The notes beneath the pieces are model-generated. The model saw nothing but the letters and a program-made list of their open reading frames with translations. It did no database searches and had not been told where the DNA came from. A program made the position numbers and the translations under genes. Positions 23,242 to 32,245 of a stretch of DNA of 64,000 nt are shown piece after piece; within the stretch, counting starts at the first letter, position 1; each line of letters starts with the position of its first letter. The stretch comes from Microtetraspora glauca (lineage in GTDB: Bacteria; Actinomycetota; Actinomycetes; Streptosporangiales; Streptosporangiaceae), in NCBI GenBank assembly GCA_001570385.1, contig BBYL01000008.1, forward strand, positions 372,001-436,000, written 5' to 3'.

Positions 23242-24534
23242 ATGAGCGCCCACCACGTCACCGAATCACCCCTGGACACCGCCGAGACCTCCTTCCGGCT
23301 GCTGACGACGGGCCCCGGCGGCCTGTCCCTGGACTGCACGACGCTCGGCCCCGAACTGCCCCGAGGCCCGGTCGGCCTGCGGGAGTTGCGGATGCTGCTC
23401 ACCAGCCGGCACGTCAGCGATGACGCCCGGGACGTGGTCTGGCGGGAGCTGGTGGCCCCGGCACGCCAGTCGAGGTCCACGTGGACCGTCGCGGCCGTCG
23501 GAATGGCGATCCCCGCGCTCCGCACGATCGCGCTCTCACTGACCCGGGACATGTCATGCGGCGACCCCGTTGACATCGACATCGCGATTCTGGCGGGCTA
23601 CCTGCGGGCCCTTCACCGCGTGGATCTCGTCCTGCCCGATGTCCGCCCTCGTCTGTGTGAGGCGGCCCGATGCGCGGGTGAGAACACCCTGCGCTACATC
23701 ACCGCCAAAGCCGAGCGGCAGCGGCCGGCGGGCGAGCCGCCTCCGCCACCACGTCCCTGGTTCCACCCGGATCTGGTGCTGATCGACGCAGTGGCCGAGG
23801 GGGTTCTCAGCGATCTGGACGCCGAGCTGATCAGCCTGTCACGGCTGGACGACGTGCCCCTGCGGGACCTTGGGCTGGTCCGCAAGCCACGGCACCGCCG
23901 TGACGTGACCTTGGCCGGCGGCCTGTGGTGGCTGGAAACCGAACCCCCGACCTCCCCCTCAATCGCTCCTTCATCCACAGATGTGGATGAAGGAGCGCGC
24001 ATGGCTTCCGCGCGGAGCCAGGGAACTCCGGATGCAGAAACGGCAACCGACCCGAAGGGAGGCAGGGGCACTACCCCTGGCTCCGCGCGGATCTCCCCCA
24101 ACCATCCATCCGTCGCGGCCCGCCTCCGCTGCGGTGGACGGCAGGGCCCGGCACGCCACCCGAAGGGCTGCCGCCCCCGGCGCATGAGACGCGCGCTGGG
24201 TTACCTCATCCTCTGGGGCCTTGCCCTAGCGGCAGTCGCCTTCCTGGTGGTTGCCGCCCTGGCAACGGGCGCGTTCGCCGCCTCTGCGGTGGCCGCCGCT
24301 CCCTCGGATCTGAACGCGGTCTTCAACAACCTGCGGGGCTGGTTGATCGGCCTACTGGCCACGTTGGCCACGTTGATGCTGACCATCGGCGGGCTGCGGT
24401 ACCTGGTGGCCAGCGGCGACCCCGGCGAGGTCCAGAAGGCGAAAGGGGCATTGAAGGCCGCAGCGTTCGGCTACGCGCTCGCCGTACTGGCTCCGCTGTT
24501 CGTGAGCGTCCTCAAGCGCGTCGTGGGCGGGTGA
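23242..24534 (+). CDS. Unknown N-terminal domain fused in frame to VirB2-like pilin
   Basis: A 430-residue open frame from ATG 23242, with GGAG ten bases upstream. Residues ~1-240 are soluble and helical (GPVGLRELRMLLTSRHVSDD, IDIDIAILAGYLRALHRVDL) with no recognised domain. Residues ~240-310 are a low-complexity linker whose DNA consists of two perfect inverted repeats (23964-23997, 24008-24090). Residues ~315-430 hold a signal-like helix and two transmembrane segments (WLIGLLATLATLMLTIGGLR, AFGYALAVLAPLFVSVL), like TrbC/VirB2 T4SS pilins. An internal ATG at 24184 could give the pilin separately. First gene of the T4SS operon. Confidence 0.65.
   Translation: MSAHHVTESPLDTAETSFRLLTTGPGGLSLDCTTLGPELPRGPVGLRELRMLLTSRHVSDDARDVVWRELVAPARQSRSTWTVAAVGMAIPALRTIALSLTRDMSCGDPVDIDIAILAGYLRALHRVDLVLPDVRPRLCEAARCAGENTLRYITAKAERQRPAGEPPPPPRPWFHPDLVLIDAVAEGVLSDLDAELISLSRLDDVPLRDLGLVRKPRHRRDVTLAGGLWWLETEPPTSPSIAPSSTDVDEGARMASARSQGTPDAETATDPKGGRGTTPGSARISPNHPSVAARLRCGGRQGPARHPKGCRPRRMRRALGYLILWGLALAAVAFLVVAALATGAFAASAVAAAPSDLNAVFNNLRGWLIGLLATLATLMLTIGGLRYLVASGDPGEVQKAKGALKAAAFGYALAVLAPLFVSVLKRVVGG
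23964..23997. repeat. Perfect 16-bp inverted repeat inside coding frame
   Basis: CGCTCCTTCATCCACA-GA-TGTGGATGAAGGAGCG, with two bases between arms. It lies in the linker part of the 23242 frame. Such a hairpin would normally be a terminator or attenuator rather than coding sequence. Confidence 0.8.
24008..24090. repeat. Second perfect 16-bp inverted repeat in the same linker
   Basis: CCGCGCGGAGCCAGGG (24008-24023) pairs with CCCTGGCTCCGCGCGG (24075-24090) around a 51-nt loop. It directly follows the first inverted repeat and precedes the pilin-like segment by ~95 bp. Confidence 0.75.
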
Positions 24535-26339
24535 GCGCGGTGACCGCTCTCCCCTGCCCCCTTCTGGACAGCCGGACCGGTGTCCGTGCCGACAGCCGTC
24601 CCGCAGTTGCCGCCCCTGTCATTCGCCTTGCCGTTCTGACGGCGACCACGCCGCCCGCAGCCGCTCCTACCGCAACAGCGCGGTATCCGCTGCCAGGAGT
24701 GGAAAGTCTTCGGGCCACGTCTCTGCGTACGGCGATGCGGATGGGGATCGCTGCCACCGTGATCATCGGCACTGTTGCCGCTATGCCCACGTCGGCAGCC
24801 GCCGCCCCCACGCCGTCCCCCTCGCCCTCTGCCTCTGATCTGGGTGACGTCCCGTTGCCAGACAGCTCAGGGTTCGGGTTCGGCATCGGTGACTGGATCA
24901 ACGACCAGATCAATTCTTGGTTCGCGAACCTGGTGGCGCTGGCGATCAAGCCGCTGCTCGACCTTCTGGCGGCGACGCTTCTGGCGACTCCCGATGTGTC
25001 GGGCAGCGGCAGGGTGTTCGACCTGTGGAAGGCGAATGCTCTGATCGCCAACGGGGGCTTCGTCCTGCTCGCCACGCTCGGCGCGATCGCCGCGATGGGG
25101 CACGAGACCGTGCAGACCCGCTACGCGGTCAAGGAGGTCCTGCCCCGCCTCTTCGTCGCGGCTCTGGCGGCGAACACCAGCTTCACGATCTGCGGCAAGG
25201 TCATCGAGCTGGCCAACGCCCTGTCGAGGGCGCTACTCGGGCAGGACTTCGACGGACGGCGGGCCGCGACCACCTTCCTCTTCCGCATGATCAACCCCGG
25301 ACAGCAACAGATCTTCTTCATCCTGCTCGCCCTGGTCACGGTCGTCCTGCTCGTCGTCCTGCTGATCGCGTTCGTCATGCGGGCCGCGCTGGTCCTGCTG
25401 CTGGTGGTCGCCGCACCGCTCGCACTGGCCTGCCTCGCCCTGCCCTACACCGACGGACTGGCCCGGTTCTGGTGGCGTGCCTTCACCGGGCTCCTGCTCA
25501 TCCAGGTCACCCAGTCCCTCACGCTGATCCTTGCGGTGCGGGTCTTCTTCAACCAGGACGGCCGTCTCCTCCTCGGAGTCGCCCCCACCGGGCAGCTCGT
25601 CAACCTGGTGCTCACACTCTGCCTGCTGATCATCCTGATCCGCATCCCGACGTGGATCTCCCGGAGGATCTTCGCTCAGACGGCCGGGCGCGGTTCGGCG
25701 GTCATCCGGATCGTCAAGTACGCCCTGGCGTACAAGCTCACCTCTCCCGTCCTGAATGCCCTTCACCTCGGCCGGGGCGGACGAGGGGGCGGGGGTGGGC
25801 AGAGCGGCAGGGCCTCAGGTGCCGCCACGAGAACGGTCGCCTCCGCCATGACCAGCAGGGCGCTGCCCGCGATCGCCGGAGGTCCTGCCGGTGCCGCTGC
25901 CGCTACCGCGGCAACAACCGCCGCTGCGGTCTCCGCCGCACGGGGCGGCGCCGGCCCGGCGAAACACGCGCCGACCGCCGCCCGCCGTCCGGTCCGCGCG
26001 CAGGACTGGGAGCCAGCGCCGGTCAAGCACGCCCCGTCCGCTCCGGCCGTTCAGGGCAAATACCGGGTTCCGCCGAAGACTTCGCCTTCCGTGCCCCGTA
26101 CTACGCCGGTGTACGGGTACCCGCGCGAGACCTACTACGCCAACGGCCCCGCCGGGCTGGCCCAGATGTACCGGCTCCGCACCCAGAACAGCCCCTCCAC
26201 GCCACGGGCTGCCCGCCCTCCGGTCCCGCCGGTGGTGTTCCGGCCTCCCGCTCCTCCCGCATCCGGTCCCGTCGACTGGTCCGAGCCCCCCGGAAGCCGC
26301 ACTATCCCGCGCCGTAATCCCGGAGGTGAGGGCCGATGA
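24531..26339 (+). CDS. TrbL/VirB6-like T4SS membrane channel protein
   Basis: A 602-residue protein. An N-terminal signal-like region (residues ~60-90) precedes an extracytoplasmic stretch (GFGFGIGDWINDQINSWFAN). There follow about six transmembrane helices (LVALAIKPLLDLLAATLL, LIANGGFVLLATLGAIAAMG, ILLALVTVVLLVVLLIAF, ALVLLLVVAAPLALACLALP and others) and a ~190-residue Ala/Pro/Arg-rich cytoplasmic tail. The layout matches TrbL/VirB6 polytopic proteins of actinobacterial conjugation systems, which form the inner-membrane channel. It overlaps the previous gene by four bases and the PrgI gene by four. Confidence 0.85.
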   Translation: MSAVTALPCPLLDSRTGVRADSRPAVAAPVIRLAVLTATTPPAAAPTATARYPLPGVESLRATSLRTAMRMGIAATVIIGTVAAMPTSAAAAPTPSPSPSASDLGDVPLPDSSGFGFGIGDWINDQINSWFANLVALAIKPLLDLLAATLLATPDVSGSGRVFDLWKANALIANGGFVLLATLGAIAAMGHETVQTRYAVKEVLPRLFVAALAANTSFTICGKVIELANALSRALLGQDFDGRRAATTFLFRMINPGQQQIFFILLALVTVVLLVVLLIAFVMRAALVLLLVVAAPLALACLALPYTDGLARFWWRAFTGLLLIQVTQSLTLILAVRVFFNQDGRLLLGVAPTGQLVNLVLTLCLLIILIRIPTWISRRIFAQTAGRGSAVIRIVKYALAYKLTSPVLNALHLGRGGRGGGGGQSGRASGAATRTVASAMTSRALPAIAGGPAGAAAATAATTAAAVSAARGGAGPAKHAPTAARRPVRAQDWEPAPVKHAPSAPAVQGKYRVPPKTSPSVPRTTPVYGYPRETYYANGPAGLAQMYRLRTQNSPSTPRAARPPVPPVVFRPPAPPASGPVDWSEPPGSRTIPRRNPGGEGR

Positions 26340-27271
26340 GCTGGGTGCAGCCGGTCCGCATACCTGCCGACGTGGATCAAGAGGACCGGATCGTCGCGGG
26401 TTTCACCGCCCGGCAGGTGGCCGTCCTCGGCGGCACCGGAGGCCTGCTCTACGCCGCGTACCTGCTCGTGGGCGATCGCGTGCCGCTGGTGGTGTGTGCC
26501 GCAGTCGCCCTCCCGGTGGGGATGCTCGGCGTCCTGCTGGCCATCGGGCGGCGTGACGGCATGCCGCTGGACCGGTACCTGCTGGCCGCGATCCGCCACC
26601 AGCGTTCCCCGAAGTCCCTGATCTCCACGCCGACTGACATCCCGCCGGCCCCTTCGTGGGTGGCCGCCCGCTCCGGCCGATGGCCCGCACCGCTTCGACT
26701 CCCCGCGCGCGGGGTAGCCGGTGACGGGCTGATCGACCTCGGACCGGACGGCGTCGCAGCCGTCGCGGAGGTCTCCACGGTCAGCTTCTCGCTCCGGACA
26801 CCCGACGAGCAGGACGCCCTTGTCGCGGTGTTCGGGCGCTGGCTCAACTCGCTGTCCGGCCCGGCGCAGATCCTGGTCCGCGCCGAACGGGTGGACCTCA
26901 CCGAAACTGTCGCCACCTTGGTGGAGAACGCCCGCGGGCTCCCCCACCCGGCGCTGACCGCCGCCGCGCACGAGCACGCGGCATTCCTCGCCGACATCTC
27001 CTCCCGGCACGACCTGCTCCGCCGCCAGGTGCTGCTGATCATCCGCGAACCGTCCACCGGGGCCAACGGCCGTGACGCGGCGGCCCGCGCCCTGCGACGC
27101 CTGGAGGAGGCCGCTCGGCTGCTGTCGGCGTGCGGTCTCACCGTACGGCTTCTGGACGTCCAGGCCACGAGCGCACTTCTGGCTTCCTGCTTCGACCCGA
27201 CCGCTCCGCCCCTGCCTGAGGGCGAGTTTGCCGCGCCGGGCGAGGTCATCACGAGAGGAGATCGCTGGTGA
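26336..27271 (+). CDS. PrgI/VirB3-like T4SS protein
   Basis: A 311-residue protein. Residues ~1-75 match PrgI-family mobile element proteins: QPVRIPADVDQEDRIVAGFT, then ARQVAVLGGTGGLLYAAYLL and VVCAAVALPVGMLGVLLAIG (two helices), and a 'GRRDGMPLDRYLLAAIRHQR' segment. The remaining ~220 residues (SLRTPDEQDALVAVFGRWLN, LRRQVLLIIREP) resemble the N-terminal region of VirB4 proteins, which is often split between these two genes in actinobacteria. It sits directly before VirB4 (four-base overlap), consistent with VirB3-VirB4 pairing. Confidence 0.85.
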   Translation: MSWVQPVRIPADVDQEDRIVAGFTARQVAVLGGTGGLLYAAYLLVGDRVPLVVCAAVALPVGMLGVLLAIGRRDGMPLDRYLLAAIRHQRSPKSLISTPTDIPPAPSWVAARSGRWPAPLRLPARGVAGDGLIDLGPDGVAAVAEVSTVSFSLRTPDEQDALVAVFGRWLNSLSGPAQILVRAERVDLTETVATLVENARGLPHPALTAAAHEHAAFLADISSRHDLLRRQVLLIIREPSTGANGRDAAARALRRLEEAARLLSACGLTVRLLDVQATSALLASCFDPTAPPLPEGEFAAPGEVITRGDRW

Positions 27272-29019
27272 GACTCTCCCGCAGACGCACAGGGTCAGCG
27301 CGAAGCGGATTCGGGCCGGACGCGGTCCTGGTCCGGCCGAGGGAGCTCCACGTCGGCGCCGGACTGTGCGCCATCCTCGCCATCAGCGGATACCCGCGCG
27401 AGGTCACGCCCGGCTGGCTGGAACCGCTGCTCACCTACCCCGGCCGCCTGGACGTGTCGCTGCACATCGACCCCGTCCCCTCCCTGGTCGCCTCCGATCG
27501 GCTGCGCAGACAGCTCGCCCGGCTGGAGTCCGGTCTGCGCAGCGACTCCCAGCACGGCCGACTCCTGGATCCCGGGACGGAGGTCGCCGCCGAGGACGCT
27601 CAGGACCTCGCCTCCCGGATCGCGCGCGGGCAGGCCAAGCTGTTCCGCGCTTCCATCTACCTGACCGTCCACGCGAGCAGCCAGCAGGAATTGGACGAGG
27701 CGTGCGCCCAGGTGCGGGCGCTGGCCGCCTCCCTCCTGCTGGATGCGCGGCAGGTCGCCTTCCGCCAGCTCCAGGGCTGGATCTCCTCGCTGCCGCTGGC
27801 CTTCGACAACCTGACCGTGAACCGTACGTTCGACACTCCTGCACTCGCGGCGGCGTTCCCGTTCACCAGTCCGGACCTCACCGCTGAACTCGGACCGACC
27901 GCCGTCCTGTACGGCGCGAACGCAGCCAGCGCCTCCCTGGTCGCCTGGGACCGCTTCGCCCAGCCCAACCACAACTCGACGATCATCGCCAGCAGCGGAG
28001 CCGGCAAGTCCTACCTGGCCAAGCTGGAGGCCCTGCGCTCGCTGTACGCCGGGGTCGAGGTCGCGGTCATCGACCCGGAAGACGAATACGCCCGGCTCTG
28101 CGCGGCGGTCGGCGGCGCCTACCTACACCTGGGCGCACCGAAGGTCCGCCTCAACCCCTTCGACCTTCCCCAGGAGAACCGCAGGGATGGCGATCCTCTC
28201 ACCCGGCGGTCGCTGTTCCTGCACACGCTCATCGCGGTCATGCTCGGCGGCCCCCTCGATAAGGCGAGCAAGGCCGCACTGGACCGGGCGATCCTCGCCG
28301 CCTACAAGAAGGCGGGGATCACCTTCGACCAGCGCACCTGGAAGAAGCGCCCGCCCCTCATGAGCGATCTGGTAAGCACGCTTACCGAAGACGGCGACCC
28401 CAAGGCCGCAGACGTGGCGGCCGGGCTCGCGCCGTACGTGACGGGCAGCCACCGCCAGCTCTTCGACGGCCACACCACCACCCGCCCCGACTCCCACCTG
28501 ATCGTCTTCTCCCTCCGGGACCTGCCCGAGGAACTGAAGGCCGTCGGCACGCTGCTCACCCTGGACGCCGTCTGGCGACGGATCTCCAACCCGCACAACC
28601 GACGCCCGCGCCTGGTCGTGGTCGACGAGGCGTGGCTGCTCATGAAGGACCCGGAAGGCGCGAAGTTCCTGCTGCGGATGGCCAAGGCCGGACGCAAGCA
28701 CTGGGCGGGCCTGTCAGTGGTCACCCAGGACGCCGCCGACCTGCTCGGCTCCGACATCGGACAGGCGATCATCGCCAACTCCGCCACCCAGATCCTGCTC
28801 CGCCAGGCACCTCAGGCCATCGACGCGGTCACCGACGCCTTCCGCCTGTCCGACGGGGAGCGCCAGGTGCTGCTGTCCGCGGATCGCGGTTTCGGCCTCC
28901 TGGCGGCTGATTCCGGAGCCGCTCGGGTGGCCTTCCGGGTGCTGGCGAGCGACCAGGAACACTGCCTGGTCACCTCCTCCCCGCAGGAGCTCGCCGAGTA
29001 CGAGGAGGACGAGCTCTGA
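27268..29019 (+). CDS. virB4: VirB4-like T4SS ATPase
   Basis: A 583-residue ATPase. Residues 1-200 are the CagE/TrbE-type N-terminal domain (PRELHVGAGLCAILAISGYP, LDVSLHIDPVPS). Walker A is IIASSGAGKSYLAKLEAL at ~241-250, preceded by the family motif RFAQPNHNST. Walker B is RLVVVDEAWLLM at ~448, and the C-terminus has GLSVVTQDAADLLGSDIGQA then QILLRQAPQAIDAVTDAFRL. All motifs needed for ATP hydrolysis are present. It powers T4SS assembly and substrate transfer. It shares ATG/TGA overlaps with both neighbours. Confidence 0.92.
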   Translation: MRLSRRRTGSARSGFGPDAVLVRPRELHVGAGLCAILAISGYPREVTPGWLEPLLTYPGRLDVSLHIDPVPSLVASDRLRRQLARLESGLRSDSQHGRLLDPGTEVAAEDAQDLASRIARGQAKLFRASIYLTVHASSQQELDEACAQVRALAASLLLDARQVAFRQLQGWISSLPLAFDNLTVNRTFDTPALAAAFPFTSPDLTAELGPTAVLYGANAASASLVAWDRFAQPNHNSTIIASSGAGKSYLAKLEALRSLYAGVEVAVIDPEDEYARLCAAVGGAYLHLGAPKVRLNPFDLPQENRRDGDPLTRRSLFLHTLIAVMLGGPLDKASKAALDRAILAAYKKAGITFDQRTWKKRPPLMSDLVSTLTEDGDPKAADVAAGLAPYVTGSHRQLFDGHTTTRPDSHLIVFSLRDLPEELKAVGTLLTLDAVWRRISNPHNRRPRLVVVDEAWLLMKDPEGAKFLLRMAKAGRKHWAGLSVVTQDAADLLGSDIGQAIIANSATQILLRQAPQAIDAVTDAFRLSDGERQVLLSADRGFGLLAADSGAARVAFRVLASDQEHCLVTSSPQELAEYEEDEL

Positions 29020-31397
29020 TGCTGTCCGATCTTCTCTACGACCCGAAAGCCTTCCTCGATCTGGTGCTGGCCTGGCTGGACGCGCACACCTGGCAACTCG
29101 CGGTCCTGATGCCTGTCGCCGCGATGGTGATCGAGCTGCTCATCTCCACACTCGCACGGCTCCGCCATCGCGCCATGAGCGAGGGCGCGCGATGTGTGGA
29201 GATCCTGGCCCCGCCTGAGGCGGACATGCCCAGCGCGGAAGCGCTGTGGGGGAACCTGATCGGGCTGCTGCGTCCGGCGTGGAAGCGGGTCCTGTTCGGC
29301 CAGCCGCATTTGGCCTTCGAGTACATCTTCGACGCGGGTGGCGTCGGCATCCGGCTTTGGGTTCCCGGCACCATCCCACAACACCTGGTGGAACACGCGA
29401 TCGAGGCCGCCTGGCCGTCCGCGCGCACGGCCGTCCTGGAGGCCGCCCCACCGGTGCCGCTCACCGGGCAGGCAACCGGCGGACAGTTCGCGATCGCCCG
29501 TAGCGAGCGGCTCCCGATCCACCACGACCACACCCGTGACCCGCTGCGAGCCCTGCTCGGCGCCGGCGTCGGCATGCCCACCTGGCAGCGCGCCGCCGTG
29601 CAGATCTTCGCCCGTCCCGCCACTGGCCGCCGCCTTTCCCACGGCACCGCCAGCATCCCGGTCGCCTTGCTGCGAGCCGCTCTCGACCTCCTTGCGCCAG
29701 GCCCTGCTCGTGCCCGCCACCATTCGGACCACAGAGGGCAAGACCACGCTGTTCGGCTGGAGCAGTACGCCGAGGCCCGCGCCGTACGGGACAAGGCCGT
29801 GCACCCCCGGTACGAGGTCGCCGTCCGCTACGCCGTACAGGCGGACGACGGCATGGACAAGGCGGCTCGGAAAGCGCGGCGCAGCGCCATCCGGGGCCGG
29901 GCACACGCGATCGCCTCCGCGTTCGCCCTGTTCTCCGGACATAACCGGCTCGAACGGCACCGCCTGCCGCTGCCCGCGCGTCAGCTCGCCTCCCGGCGGT
30001 TCGGGCGTGGCTTCCTCCTGTCGGTGCCCGAGCTGGCCGCGCTCGCCCACCTGCCGATGGACGCCGCCGTCCCGGGGCTCCAACGGGCCGGCGCGAACAC
30101 GGTCGCGCCCTCGCCGCAGGTCGCCCAGCGCGGGAAGGTGCTCGGCGTCGCCGACGCAGGACATGAGCGGCCGGTCGCGCTTCGGGTCATCGACTCCTGT
30201 CACCACGTGCATGTCCTGGGGCCGAACGGCACTGGCAAGAGCACCCTGCTGGCCCAGATGATCCTCTCCGACATTCAGGCTGGGCGCGGCGTGGCCGTCA
30301 TCGACGCCAAGGGCGACCTTGTCACCGATCTTCTCGGGCTCATCCCCGAAGAGGCCGGGCAGCGGATCGTGCTGATCGACCCGGACGACCACCATTCCCG
30401 GCCCGCGCTCAACGTCCTGAGCGGCGCCGACCGGGAAACGCTCGTGGACAACATCGTCGGCATCTTCCACAAGATCTACGCCGACTCCTGGGGCCCGCGC
30501 AGTGACGACATCCTGCGCGGCTGCGCCCTCACCCTCTCCCGCAACAGCGGCACCCTCGCCGACATCCCCGCGCTGCTCACCGATCCCCTCTACCGAAGAC
30601 CACTCGTCGACCAGATAGACGACGGCTTCCTGCTGGGGTTCTGGAACTGGTACGAGCGCCTGTCGGAGCAGGCCCAAGCACACGTCACTGCACCCATCAT
30701 GAACAAGCTCCGGGCATTCATGCTCCGCCCGTTCGTCCGCGACATCCTCGGCTCGGCGCAGTCCACCTTCGACGTCGGCGACGTCCTCGACGGCAAGATC
30801 CTCCTCGCCCGCCTACCCAAGGGTGTGCTCGGCGACGACACCGCCCGCCTGCTCGGCTCGCTCCTGCTCGCCCAGGTCTGGCAGGCCGCCTCCCATCGAG
30901 CCCGGCTCGGCCGTACCCGTGCGCCGTCCGCGCTGTATGTGGACGAGACGCAGAACTTCCTGAACCTTCCGCACGCGTTGTCGGACATGCTCGCCGAGGC
31001 CCGCGCCTACCGGCTGTCGCTGGTCCTCGCCCACCAGCACCTGGCCCAACTCCCCCGCGAACTTCGCCAGGCGATCAGCTCCGACGCCCGGAACAAGATC
31101 TATTTCTCGCTCTCACCAGAGGACGCCCGGGAGAACGAGCACCATTTCAGCCCCTATCTGACCCGGCATGACCTGGCCAACCTGGGCGCCTTCCAGGCCG
31201 CGGCCCGCCTGGTCGTCCGCTCCGCCGAGACCGCGCCGTTCACGTTGCGCACCCGGCCCCTGCCCGCGCCCGACGCCGAGCTCGGGGGGCGCATCCGAGC
31301 CGCCGCCGCCCAGGCCCACGGCCGGACACGCGCCCGCCCCGAAGCCCTGCCGCAGGACGACCCGCGGCAGCGACCCACACGAGGAGAGGAATCATGA
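29019..31397 (+). CDS. VirD4/TraG-type coupling protein
   Basis: A 792-residue ATPase. One N-terminal helix (WQLAVLMPVAAMVIELLIST) is followed by a long linker domain. Walker A is HVLGPNGTGKSTLLAQMIL at ~400, GRGVAVIDAKGDLVTDLLGL carries the family DxKGDL motif, and Walker B is ALYVDETQNFLNLPHAL at ~638. SLVLAHQHLAQLPRELRQAI is the sensor motif. These match T4SS coupling proteins, here a soluble-type one with a single membrane anchor, that deliver the relaxosome to the channel. It starts on the last base of the virB4 stop and overlaps the Replic_Relax gene by four bases. Confidence 0.9.
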   Translation: MLSDLLYDPKAFLDLVLAWLDAHTWQLAVLMPVAAMVIELLISTLARLRHRAMSEGARCVEILAPPEADMPSAEALWGNLIGLLRPAWKRVLFGQPHLAFEYIFDAGGVGIRLWVPGTIPQHLVEHAIEAAWPSARTAVLEAAPPVPLTGQATGGQFAIARSERLPIHHDHTRDPLRALLGAGVGMPTWQRAAVQIFARPATGRRLSHGTASIPVALLRAALDLLAPGPARARHHSDHRGQDHAVRLEQYAEARAVRDKAVHPRYEVAVRYAVQADDGMDKAARKARRSAIRGRAHAIASAFALFSGHNRLERHRLPLPARQLASRRFGRGFLLSVPELAALAHLPMDAAVPGLQRAGANTVAPSPQVAQRGKVLGVADAGHERPVALRVIDSCHHVHVLGPNGTGKSTLLAQMILSDIQAGRGVAVIDAKGDLVTDLLGLIPEEAGQRIVLIDPDDHHSRPALNVLSGADRETLVDNIVGIFHKIYADSWGPRSDDILRGCALTLSRNSGTLADIPALLTDPLYRRPLVDQIDDGFLLGFWNWYERLSEQAQAHVTAPIMNKLRAFMLRPFVRDILGSAQSTFDVGDVLDGKILLARLPKGVLGDDTARLLGSLLLAQVWQAASHRARLGRTRAPSALYVDETQNFLNLPHALSDMLAEARAYRLSLVLAHQHLAQLPRELRQAISSDARNKIYFSLSPEDARENEHHFSPYLTRHDLANLGAFQAAARLVVRSAETAPFTLRTRPLPAPDAELGGRIRAAAAQAHGRTRARPEALPQDDPRQRPTRGEES

Positions 31398-32245
31398 ACG
31401 AGCACTACACCCCCGGCGTCCTGGCCTCGCTCGCCACCCGGCTGACCGGCCGGGACCGCCACCTGCTCCGCCTGGTCTGGACCCACACGGTCCTGACCTG
31501 CCACCAGATCACCGAGCTCGCCTTCAACGGCCCGATCACCGCACGCCACCGACTGGTCAAGCTGAACCGCATCGGCGTCCTGGACCGCTTCCGACCCAAG
31601 CCGCCTGTCGGGTCCGCGCCCTGGCACTACGTGCTCGGCGAGGCGGGTGCCGCCGTACTGGCCACCGAGGACGGCGTCGACCTGCCCGAGTTCGGTTACC
31701 GCCGCGACCGCGCCCTGTCGATCGCCTACAGCCAGCGGCTCGCCCACACCGTCGGGACCAACGAGGTCTTCGCCCGCCTGTACGGCGCCGCCCGCCGGAC
31801 CCCCGGCTGCCGCCTGCGGGCGTGGTGGCCAGAGGCGCGCTGCGCCGCCCAGTGGGGCACGTACGTGCGCCCCGACGCCTACGGCAGATGGACTGAGAAC
31901 GGCCGCACGCTCGACTTCTTCCTCGAATACGACACCGGCACGGAGACCTTCGATCGGGTCCTCGCGAAGCTGTCCGGCTACGCCGCCCTCACCGCAGCCA
32001 CCGGGATCACCACCCCTGTCCTGTTCCTGACCCCCTCACCGCGCAGGGAGAGGAGCCTGCACAGCCGCCTCCAGCTCCGCGCGGCCCAGATGGCCGTACC
32101 CTGCGCCACCGCCGTCGCCGGAACTGACGGACCGGAAGGACCGATCTGGCTACCGCACGACCGCCAGGACCTGCGGCTCGGCCTCGCCGGACTCGCTGAG
32201 CACTGGCCCCAGTCGGCGACCTCCGCTGAGGAGGGATGCCGTTGA
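31394..32245 (+). CDS. Replication-relaxation family protein
   Basis: A 283-residue protein. The N-terminal winged-helix part (RLTGRDRHLLRLVWTHTVLT, CHQITELAFNGPITARHRLV, KLNRIGVLDRFRPKPPVGS) is followed by AHTVGTNEVFARLYGAARRT, WWPEARCAAQWGTYVRPDAY and FFLEYDTGTETFDRVLAKLS, the hallmark 'GTN-x-x-F...P-D...F-x-x-E-x-D-x-G' pattern of the Replic_Relax (PF13814) family. The family is tied to plasmid and ICE replication and transfer. Biochemistry is thin. No classical MOB relaxase with a three-His motif is visible in the window, so this protein may serve the relaxosome (inference). Confidence 0.85.
   Translation: MNEHYTPGVLASLATRLTGRDRHLLRLVWTHTVLTCHQITELAFNGPITARHRLVKLNRIGVLDRFRPKPPVGSAPWHYVLGEAGAAVLATEDGVDLPEFGYRRDRALSIAYSQRLAHTVGTNEVFARLYGAARRTPGCRLRAWWPEARCAAQWGTYVRPDAYGRWTENGRTLDFFLEYDTGTETFDRVLAKLSGYAALTAATGITTPVLFLTPSPRRERSLHSRLQLRAAQMAVPCATAVAGTDGPEGPIWLPHDRQDLRLGLAGLAEHWPQSATSAEEGCR

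Noticed and set aside
29700..29830. Suspected frameshift in the coupling protein
   Set aside because: The ARHHSDHRGQDHAVRLEQYA stretch looks odd, but EARAVRDKAVHPRYEVAVRY that follows aligns with the family in the same frame, so I treat the gene as intact.
28812..30683. 623-codon minus-strand frame
   Set aside because: Shadow of the virB4 and coupling-protein genes, which carry Walker motifs and operon overlaps.
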